Source: Actinomycetota bacterium (GTDB lineage: Bacteria; Actinomycetota; Actinomycetes; Nanopelagicales; Nanopelagicaceae). From it: 10,391 nt of DNA. Shown here in pieces: positions 1 through 5,733 of the stretch. The notes under the pieces were generated by a model, which was not told the origin of the DNA, made no database searches, and saw only the letters and a list, made by a program, of their open reading frames with translations. Position numbers and translations under genes: made by a program. The stretch is taken from assembly GCA_009700405.1 (NCBI GenBank), contig WLMD01000047.1:1-10391 (forward strand). The letters are read 5' to 3'. Each line of letters starts with the position of its first letter. Within the stretch, counting starts at the first letter, position 1.

Positions 1-401
1 TCAGCGAGCGACCAAAAGATTATGTGAAAGCTGCCGAACTAGTGGGCGCTGATCAAAAACGCGTTCTTACACGTTACATCGGACCAACCCTTATCCCCGC
101 AATTCTTACAATTGCACCGCTTCAAGCATCGGCCATGATTGTTATGGAAGCTACTCTTTCCTTCCTTGGCCTAGGCGTTCAACCACCTACTCCTAGCTGG
201 GGAGGAATGTTGCTTGAAGGAAAGGTCTATCTCAGTCAAGCTTGGTGGCTGACAACCATTCCAGGAATTGCAATTGCCATTACGTGCGCCGCGCTTATCG
301 GAATTGGTGAGGGTCTATCAGTGAAACTTCGTGGTGACCGTCGTCGCCGAATAGACCCTTCACATGTTGCGGTAACTCCTGGCGAAGGAGATAAGTCATG
401 A
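1..401 (+). CDS. ABC transporter permease, DppC/OppC type (3' part)
   Basis: C-terminal part of an inner-membrane permease of a peptide/nickel-class ABC importer. The frame is open from base 3 and gives 132 residues before the TGA at 399-401, so the start lies outside the window and the GTG at 24 is internal. The visible part starts in the cytoplasmic EAA loop (KAAELVGA followed by RYIGP), which docks on the ATPases. Next come a hydrophobic segment (about residues 29-58) ending in the family hallmark LSFLGLGVQPPTPSWG, and a last membrane helix around WWLTTIPGIAIAITCAALIGIGEG. The final 25 or so residues are basic, then polar and cytoplasmic. The stop overlaps the start of the next ATPase gene (ATGA), so it belongs to the same operon. 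DppC, OppC and related sugar-oligomer permeases share these motifs, so the substrate is not defined. Confidence 0.95.
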   Translation, partial: SERPKDYVKAAELVGADQKRVLTRYIGPTLIPAILTIAPLQASAMIVMEATLSFLGLGVQPPTPSWGGMLLEGKVYLSQAWWLTTIPGIAIAITCAALIGIGEGLSVKLRGDRRRRIDPSHVAVTPGEGDKS

Positions 402-1402
402 CGAGTGCGAAAAATATCTCCCAAAGGAATGTCTTGCTTTCAATTCAAAATCTAACAATTAGTTTGGATGATCGACCAGGAACCTCCCCTGTAGTGAATG
501 GATTGACTTTTGACGTGCATGAGGGTGAATGCGTTGGAATCGTTGGTGAATCTGGCTCCGGAAAATCTTTGAGTAGCTTGGCACTATTGAATATGCTCCC
601 TAAGGGCGTTCATATTTCTGAGGGCCAAATTCTGGCTCAAGGCAAAAACCTCACGCAGGCAAACGAAAAAGATTTGAGAGCCTTGCGAGGCGCTCTGGTC
701 TCTATGGTTTTTCAAGACCCAGGCGCCGCACTTAATCCAAGTCGTACAGTTGGAAAATTATTATCCGATGTCCTTGAGGCTCATTCTGATTTGTCTAGAG
801 AAGCGATACGTGAGAGAAGTATTGAAGTTCTCAAAGAAGTTGGTTTTCCGGATCCGGAATCACGCTTGAAAAGCTTTCCATTTCAACTCAGTGGAGGTCT
901 GCGACAAAGAGTTGCTATCGCAATGGCGCTCATCAATCGCCCCAGAATCTTAGTGGCCGATGAACCTACAACAAGCTTGGATGTATCGGTCCAAAAAGGC
1001 ATCCTCCAACTAATTCGTCAACGCACTGTCGAGGATGGGATCGGCTGCGTTTTTGTCAGTCATGATCTTGGCGTAATTGCCGAAGTTGCTGACCGCGTAG
1101 TGATTATGTACTCGGGTCAAGTAGTTGAAGAAGGACCAGTAGCAAGCGTTCTTACAAACCCTAAGCACCCTTACACAAAGGGATTAATAGCATCGGCTCC
1201 AAACATGACAAGCACTCTTGCAAATCCACTGCGCCCAATTCCGGGTTCGCTGCCATCTGTTGGCCGCACTCCAATTGGTTGCGCTTTCCAGGATCGGTGT
1301 CCAGAAAAATCCACAGGTACATGCACTCCCCTAAAGCCAACATGGTCAGTTGATCCATCAGATTCTTCCCACCGCTGGCTCTGTCATAGCGAGGCGAAAT
1401 AA
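398..1402 (+). CDS. ABC transporter ATP-binding protein, DppD/OppD type
   Basis: Cytoplasmic ATPase subunit (334 aa) that powers the importer whose permease gene ends just upstream. Visible motifs are Walker A GESGSGKS (50-57), Q-loop Q106, signature LSGG (164-167), Walker B ILVADEP (184-190), D-loop SLD (193-195) and H-loop H222. The C-terminal oligopeptide-transporter extension follows, with RPIPGSLPSVG at about 279-289 and four cysteines (C295, C301, C309, C329) in the GCAFQDRC...C...C pattern. In some DppD/OppD proteins these cysteines hold an iron-sulfur cluster. Length is normal for the family. The start is set by AAGGAG at 385-390, 7 bases before ATG, and overlaps the permease stop. 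Its 3' end shares one base with the next ATPase gene (TAATG). DppD and OppD cannot be told apart here. Confidence 0.97.
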   Translation: MTSAKNISQRNVLLSIQNLTISLDDRPGTSPVVNGLTFDVHEGECVGIVGESGSGKSLSSLALLNMLPKGVHISEGQILAQGKNLTQANEKDLRALRGALVSMVFQDPGAALNPSRTVGKLLSDVLEAHSDLSREAIRERSIEVLKEVGFPDPESRLKSFPFQLSGGLRQRVAIAMALINRPRILVADEPTTSLDVSVQKGILQLIRQRTVEDGIGCVFVSHDLGVIAEVADRVVIMYSGQVVEEGPVASVLTNPKHPYTKGLIASAPNMTSTLANPLRPIPGSLPSVGRTPIGCAFQDRCPEKSTGTCTPLKPTWSVDPSDSSHRWLCHSEAK

Positions 1403-2184
1403 TGAAGCCTTTATTGGAAGCAGTTGGGATTACCAAGGAGTTTCGCGGTCGCGGACGCTCACTTGATGTTACAGCTCTGGATGGTGTCGATTTCTCTATC
1501 ATGCCTGGCGAAGTCGTGGGCATAGTCGGAGAAAGTGGCTCTGGAAAAAGTACTCTCTCACGAATTCTTGTTGGTATTGAAAAAGCTACATCTGGAGTCG
1601 TTAATCACAATGACAAAGCGGTCGAAACTCCCGCAGATTGGCGTGCACTTCGATTTGATGTTCAATATATATTTCAAGATCCCTATCTTTCTCTGGCGCC
1701 ACATATGAGTGTTGGCCAAAGTATTGGTGATGGCCTTGAAATTCGAGGTGAAGGCACTCCCAAGGAGCGCGCTAACAGAGTGGCTAAAACCCTTGAAATG
1801 GTTGGCCTTAAAGCATCTGATGCACAATCTTATCCAGCAGTATTCAGCGGTGGACAACGACAACGAATTAGCTTAGCTCGTGCCCTGGTTCTTAACCCAA
1901 AGGTAATTATTTGCGATGAAATAGTTTCCGGGTTAGATGTATCCGTTCAGGCGCAGATTCTAAATCTTCTTGTAGAACTCCATCGCGATCAAGGTGTTGG
2001 TATCGTCTTCGTTTCCCATGATTTACGTGTTGTAAAATATCTATGTCAAAGAATTCTTGTCATGCATCGTGGGCTTATAGTCGAAACGAATACAACCGAA
2101 AACCTCTTTTCAAACCCTCAGCATGAATATACCAAGCACCTGTTGAGCTGCGTCCCCGCTGGTTTATCTCCTTCAGGAATCTAA
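1402..2184 (+). CDS. ABC transporter ATP-binding protein, DppF/OppF type
   Basis: Second ATPase (260 aa) of the heterodimeric motor of the importer. Motifs: Walker A GESGSGKST (43-51), Q-loop Q92, signature FSGGQRQR (148-155), Walker B VIICDE with catalytic-type E173, and H-loop H206. After Walker B it reads DEIVSGLD, where most relatives have DEPTSALD or DEPVSALD. The Walker B glutamate itself is intact. The protein ends soon after the HEYTKHLLSCVP segment and lacks the long Cys-rich C-terminal extension of its partner, so it is shorter than many DppF/OppF proteins (typically over 300 aa). GAGG at 1391-1394 lies 7 bases before the ATG, which overlaps the previous stop by one base. Translational coupling and roughly equal expression with the partner ATPase are inferred. 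Confidence 0.96.
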   Translation: MKPLLEAVGITKEFRGRGRSLDVTALDGVDFSIMPGEVVGIVGESGSGKSTLSRILVGIEKATSGVVNHNDKAVETPADWRALRFDVQYIFQDPYLSLAPHMSVGQSIGDGLEIRGEGTPKERANRVAKTLEMVGLKASDAQSYPAVFSGGQRQRISLARALVLNPKVIICDEIVSGLDVSVQAQILNLLVELHRDQGVGIVFVSHDLRVVKYLCQRILVMHRGLIVETNTTENLFSNPQHEYTKHLLSCVPAGLSPSGI

Positions 2185-2187
2185 TTC

Positions 2188-3225
2188 ATGGAAAAGTGGG
2201 ACCGTAACTGGGGTTGTCGCGTTGATATAGATGGAACCACTCGTGGGTGGGAAAGTGCCGTATTACAAAATGCCAAAATTCGAGTCACAATTCTCGTCGG
2301 CAAGGGCTGTGATGTTGTCGAGGTTCTTTATAAACCTCTTGACATTGATATAACCCCGCGCACTGGACGCGGGTTGAGACGTCGCGATGAAGCAATTGCA
2401 GCGCCTTGGTCTGATATGGGCTCCTTCCTCGATCAGTACGAAGGTGGCTGGCAAGAAATATTGCCTCATGGAGGTCAACCAGGCGAGTACAAGGGCGCTG
2501 CATTTGCACAACATGGTGAGTCCGCTCGCCTGCCTTGGAAAGTAAGTGTCATTACTGATACTGCAGATCGAGTTGAAATTCTCTGCACATCTCGTTTATC
2601 AATTATGCCTTTCTATATCGAGAAAAGATTTAGCATCAGCGCAACCGAAGCGACTTTAGTAATGGAAACCACAGTCAAGAACGAGGGCGCTGTAGAGCTC
2701 CCTCTGATGGCGGGTCATCACCTTGCATACGGCGCCCCATTTATCGGTCCCGGGTCAAAAATTGAGATGCCTCAAGGCACCACGTACGAAGCTCATTCAG
2801 CCACCGTCTTTGAAACGGGTCGTCGTAGTAACGGTCAATCAGGAACATGGCCCAGCATGACAAGTGATTCTGGAACTGACATTGATATGCGCGAGTTGCC
2901 ACCTCAGGGAACAAAAAGCGATCTGCATTACCTAAAACCTTCTGAAGGTTGGTACACAATAAGTTCGCCCGATAACTCACTGATTACAAGAGTCACATGG
3001 GACCACGTAGCACAACCTTATCTTTGGTTCTGGCAAGAATTTGGGGCGGGTAAAACCTACCCATGGTGGGGCATGGAATATTTACTTGGATTGGAACCGT
3101 GGACAAGCGCGCCAGGTTCTGGTCTATCTGATGCGGTTGCCGCCGGAACTGCTCCCTATATACAACCTGGAAATTCAATCTCCAACGCAGTGTCCGTGCA
3201 CATCGAGGAAAAGGAAAACAAATGA
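2188..3225 (+). CDS. DUF4432 / aldose 1-epimerase-like protein
   Basis: A 345-aa soluble protein resembling the DUF4432 branch of the galactose-mutarotase fold. These beta-sandwich proteins bind or epimerise sugars. The sequence keeps counterparts of the mutarotase active site in the right order: H109 in the HGE motif (109-111), the histidine pair in AGHH (175-178), and E303 in LLGLEPW near the C-terminus. The region WFWQEFGAG...YPWWGMEYLLGLEPW (280-305) is the most family-like part. No signal peptide is visible, so it should act in the cytoplasm. The gene lies 3 bases after the ATPase stop with AGGA at 2175-2178, and its stop overlaps the deacetylase start (ATGA). Placed between an importer and a PIG-L deacetylase, it may act on an imported carbohydrate or its ring forms. 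The exact substrate and whether it is a true epimerase are unknown. Confidence 0.8.
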   Translation: MEKWDRNWGCRVDIDGTTRGWESAVLQNAKIRVTILVGKGCDVVEVLYKPLDIDITPRTGRGLRRRDEAIAAPWSDMGSFLDQYEGGWQEILPHGGQPGEYKGAAFAQHGESARLPWKVSVITDTADRVEILCTSRLSIMPFYIEKRFSISATEATLVMETTVKNEGAVELPLMAGHHLAYGAPFIGPGSKIEMPQGTTYEAHSATVFETGRRSNGQSGTWPSMTSDSGTDIDMRELPPQGTKSDLHYLKPSEGWYTISSPDNSLITRVTWDHVAQPYLWFWQEFGAGKTYPWWGMEYLLGLEPWTSAPGSGLSDAVAAGTAPYIQPGNSISNAVSVHIEEKENK

Positions 3226-3926
3226 GAGTACTTGCTATCGGAGCCCATCCAGATGATGTAGAGATTTTATGTAGCGGAACTTTGGCACTGTGTGCCGAAC
3301 GTGGAGATGAGATCTTTATCGCCATTGCCACAAATGGAAACGTTGGTACTGGTGACCCTGCAATCACTCGCGAACAAATTGGCGCAATCCGACATGAAGA
3401 AGCCAAGAAGTCAGTTGCCAATATAGGGGCAACGCTCATTTGGATGGACTTTGACGATGAATGGCTCTTCAACAATGCAGAGACTAGAACTCGATTTATT
3501 GATGCAATCAGAGAGGCACGCCCAGATGTCATGATCATTCATGATCTCAATGACTACCACCCAGATCACCGCACAGCTGGCGCGATTGCGCGCGATTGTC
3601 GAATTCCCGCAAGCGTTCCACTTGTAAAGACCAAATTCCCGGAAACACCAATCCCTACGGTCTTCGCCATGGATACTGTTTTAGGAAATAGTTTTGAGCC
3701 TGAAATTTATGTTAACATCACGTCCGTGATAGAGACAAAGAAAAAGATGCTTCTCACTCACGATAGCCAAGCCGCATGGTTAAAGCATGTATTCGGCGCT
3801 GAAATCACAGACAATATGTTGATACAAGGAAAATTCCGTGGTGCTCAAGCCGGGTGCGAATACGCAGAAGGTTTTAAGTTGATGCACGATTGGCCACATA
3901 CCGGAGACTCGAGGTTGCTGCCATAA
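3222..3926 (+). CDS. PIG-L family N-deacetylase
   Basis: Zinc-dependent deacetylase (234 aa) of the PIG-L/LmbE superfamily, which removes acetyl or similar acyl groups from N-acetylglucosamine-type conjugates (MshB, Bca and BshB enzymes are relatives). The N-terminal AHPDDVE motif (8-14) supplies H9 and D12 as metal ligand and base candidates, with D11 beside them. The third ligand is in HPDHR (113-117), most likely H116. The AEGF near residues 215-218 is also typical of the family's C-terminal end. Length is normal and there is no signal peptide. The start is fixed by GAGG/AAGGA at 3205-3215 and overlaps the preceding stop. It sits in the transporter operon, so the likely job is intracellular deacylation of the imported compound. 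Mycothiol-related MshB is less likely because no thiol-biosynthesis genes are nearby. Confidence 0.93.
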   Translation: MRVLAIGAHPDDVEILCSGTLALCAERGDEIFIAIATNGNVGTGDPAITREQIGAIRHEEAKKSVANIGATLIWMDFDDEWLFNNAETRTRFIDAIREARPDVMIIHDLNDYHPDHRTAGAIARDCRIPASVPLVKTKFPETPIPTVFAMDTVLGNSFEPEIYVNITSVIETKKKMLLTHDSQAAWLKHVFGAEITDNMLIQGKFRGAQAGCEYAEGFKLMHDWPHTGDSRLLP

Positions 3927-4645
3927 ACAAATCCCCAGCAAAAGTATCTCCTGCGGCGAAACGTGATTTACCACGTCTAAACCGCGAGCAATCCACCATG
4001 CGCTCAGGAATTACAGAAGCGTTGCGCCTGCGCATTATTGATGGAACCTTGCCCCCGGGCACTCGTGTTTCAGAGGAATGGGTTGCGGGTGAGATGGGGG
4101 TAAGTCGAGGACCAGTTCGTGAAGCAATTCGTGAGCTAGAAAATGAAGGCCTTCTTGTTGTAAATCCTTATAGAGGCACATTCGTTAAGGAAATCTCAAC
4201 CGACGAGCTTCGAAATGTATTGATTCCTATTCGCCTCATTCTCGAGAGTCGTGCATGCATCATCGCTCTACCAACAATGACAGAAACTAATTTTCAAGCC
4301 ATAGCCGACATAGTCAAAGAGATGGATAGGGTTGCAACTATTGGCGGAGAAGGGGCACTGATTACCCTCGTTGACCTGGATGTTCAGTACCATCATTACC
4401 TCATGAGTTTGAGCGATCAGTACCACACGATGCAACTATGGAAAACAATACAGCCGCGAATTCGTGTTGGTTTTTATCGCCTAGGCTTACGACATACCGA
4501 TTATCAAGAAATTACCTTGGAACATCAAATTCTTTTGGATGCTCTTCGCACTCGCAATCCTGAAGTCGTGCTTCCCGCACTGGAGCACCATATCTGTACA
4601 GATCAGTACCGTCTGCTCGATCGAGTAGAAAAAGAGCAAATCTAA
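3890..4645 (+). CDS. GntR family transcriptional regulator, FCD subfamily
   Basis: DNA-binding regulator of a catabolic operon. The N-terminal winged helix-turn-helix spans about residues 40-100 (LRLRIIDGTLPPGTRVSEE, then GVSRGPVREAIRELENEGLL). An all-helical FCD effector domain follows at about 105-245. The four FCD metal-ligand positions are present: D164, H168, H212 and H234. FCD domains usually sense small carboxylates or sugar acids, which fits the sugar-acid dehydratase nearby. The start is uncertain. TTG at 3890 gives 251 aa but has no ribosome site at a useful distance. ATG at 3998 gives 215 aa and keeps the whole HTH, but its ribosome site is weak. An in-frame ATA at 3923 has GAGG 8 bases upstream and overlaps the deacetylase stop, much like the other junctions of the operon. 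Numbering here is from 3890. It probably controls this operon and perhaps the divergent genes to the right. Confidence 0.93.
   Translation: MATYRRLEVAAINKSPAKVSPAAKRDLPRLNREQSTMRSGITEALRLRIIDGTLPPGTRVSEEWVAGEMGVSRGPVREAIRELENEGLLVVNPYRGTFVKEISTDELRNVLIPIRLILESRACIIALPTMTETNFQAIADIVKEMDRVATIGGEGALITLVDLDVQYHHYLMSLSDQYHTMQLWKTIQPRIRVGFYRLGLRHTDYQEITLEHQILLDALRTRNPEVVLPALEHHICTDQYRLLDRVEKEQI
3911..3925 (+). promoter_or_regulatory. Ribosome site pointing to an AUA start for the GntR gene
   Basis: GAGG at 3911-3914 is followed, after 8 bases, by ATA at 3923-3925. This ATA is in frame with the regulator and overlaps the TAA stop of the deacetylase (ATAA). Other starts in this operon have a GAGG/AAGGAG core 6-9 bases upstream and the same kind of overlap. 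This would give a 240-aa regulator starting (M)NKSPAKVS. AUA starts are rare, so a G-to-A change or base error in an original ATG is an equal possibility. Confidence 0.4.
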
Positions 4646-4669
4646 AAGAAACCTAACCTTTCCTGCTTT

Positions 4670-5596
4670 TCAAGAAAGTATTTTCACTATGTTGGTAGAT
4701 ATAAAATCTCTGGCAACAAAAGCATCATCTATAAACTTCCCGTAGTTAAAGAATCCGTGAATCATCCCCTCGAAATCTTTATGAATTACTTGCACGCCCG
4801 CATCCTTAAGTTTGCGCGCATAGTCCAGGCCATCTAGGCGCAAGACATCAAATTCCGCAGTGATTAGAATTGTCGGAGGCAATTGGGCAAAACTGGTTGC
4901 TGAATGAGGCACTGCATATGGATTGTGCAAATCCTCATCTCCATTCAGATACTGCTCCCACGCCCATTTAATTCCCTTTTGAGTGGAGCCATATCCTTCT
5001 GCGCACGGTACATCCCGCGAAGCTAGAAATTCAGGACTATTTGCTGGATAAATTAAGAGTTGATATGCAAGTGAAATCCTGCCTTCATCGCGCGCCTTAA
5101 TTGCCACTCCGGAAGCAAGATTGCCTCCAGCGCTATCTCCACCAACGCCAATTTTAGTTAAATCAACTCCGAGCTCTGCGGCATGTGCAATAGTCCACTC
5201 AAGTGCGCTATAGCAATCATCAAATGGAATCGGAAATTTATGTTCGGGAGCCTTCTGATAATTAACTGCAATCACAACTGAATTGCTCTGCTTAGCAATA
5301 TCAGCCAGTTGCGCGCTATAGCGGTTAATATCAAAAGCGACCCACCCTCCCCCATGAAAATAAACCAATGCGTTAAATGGCCCTTTCCCGGGAGGCGTAA
5401 AGATATTTATTGGTAGGTCAGCGGTCGGTGATGTCACGTATCTGTGTTCAATGCGAACGCTTGAATCCACTGTGCCGGCTAAATCAGAATCGCCATGCGA
5501 ATACGCGCGAGCTTGCTCAAGATTGGAGGTGATATCAGGAAGATCTAACTTCGCTTCCATTGCCAAGTAAGCAATTGCTTGCGGGTGTAACGGCAT
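4670..5596 (-). CDS. alpha/beta hydrolase, HSL (acetyl-esterase) family
   Basis: Serine esterase (308 aa) of the hormone-sensitive-lipase family, which hydrolyses short-chain acyl esters. The oxyanion-hole motif HGGGW is at 81-85, the nucleophile elbow GDSAGGN at 153-159 (S155), the acid D250 in EFDVLRLDG, and the catalytic histidine H280 in GMIHGFF. Order and spacing are normal for the family. There is no signal peptide, so it is cytoplasmic. The ATG at 5596-5594 is preceded by a strong AGGAGAGG at 5615-5608 (minus strand). The gene converges on the GntR gene with a 24-base gap and is divergent from the IlvD/Edd-like gene. Next to an N-deacetylase, a reasonable idea is removal of O-acyl groups from the same imported compound, but this rests on neighbourhood only. 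The true substrate could equally be an unrelated ester. Confidence 0.93.
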   Translation of the reverse strand: MPLHPQAIAYLAMEAKLDLPDITSNLEQARAYSHGDSDLAGTVDSSVRIEHRYVTSPTADLPINIFTPPGKGPFNALVYFHGGGWVAFDINRYSAQLADIAKQSNSVVIAVNYQKAPEHKFPIPFDDCYSALEWTIAHAAELGVDLTKIGVGGDSAGGNLASGVAIKARDEGRISLAYQLLIYPANSPEFLASRDVPCAEGYGSTQKGIKWAWEQYLNGDEDLHNPYAVPHSATSFAQLPPTILITAEFDVLRLDGLDYARKLKDAGVQVIHKDFEGMIHGFFNYGKFIDDAFVARDFISTNIVKILS

Positions 5597-5730
5597 CTAC
5601 TTACCGACCTCTCCTGTCGTAATCCTTTGCAACCCAATATTAATCCAAATACTGAAACATACCTAGATAGTCAGCCGGTACAACGTTAATATTAAAGGAG
5701 TAACTTCCTATCTATTTGAGGGGAATTCAT
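5597..5730. promoter_or_regulatory. Divergent intergenic region (esterase / dehydratase)
   Basis: This 134-base, AT-rich gap must carry promoters for both flanking genes. A weak sigma-70-like pair for the dehydratase is TAGATA (5664-5669), 17 bases, then TAATAT (5687-5692), each matching consensus at 4 of 6 positions. Towards the esterase only poor matches are seen. An AAAGGAG at 5694-5700 has no start codon at a useful distance, the first candidate being TTG at 5716. Paired AATATT sites are described separately. Confidence 0.4.
5636..5693. repeat. Paired AATATT sites, possible operators
   Basis: Two copies of AATATTAA start at 5636 and 5688, 52 bases apart, which is close to five helical turns. 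Between them, 12 bases from the first copy, lies AATACTGAAA (5648-5657). The second copy overlaps the weak -10 proposed for the dehydratase gene. The same layout occurs upstream of the aminotransferase gene, at 10265-10322. A dimeric regulator binding both copies and looping the DNA is inferred, not shown. Confidence 0.35.
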
Positions 5731-5733
5731 ATG
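5718..5733 (+). promoter_or_regulatory. Ribosome site that sets the dehydratase start
   Basis: GAGGGG at 5718-5723 lies 7 bases before ATG at 5731-5733, an ideal spacing. It overlaps the upstream TTG at 5716, which therefore cannot be served by it and is rejected as the start. Confidence 0.8.

Noticed and set aside
24..401. GTG at 24 as the start of a 125-aa protein
   Set aside because: The frame is open to the left edge and the residues before it (SERPKDY) belong to the permease EAA-loop region. This is an internal valine of a longer permease.
4646..4690. Possible terminator between the converging GntR and esterase genes (CTTTC ... GAAAG)
   Set aside because: The stem is only five weak pairs, partly inside the esterase gene, with no clear T-tract on either strand.
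5716..5730. TTG at 5716 as the dehydratase start
   Set aside because: The GAGGGG ribosome site (5718-5723) overlaps this codon and is ideally placed for the ATG at 5731.
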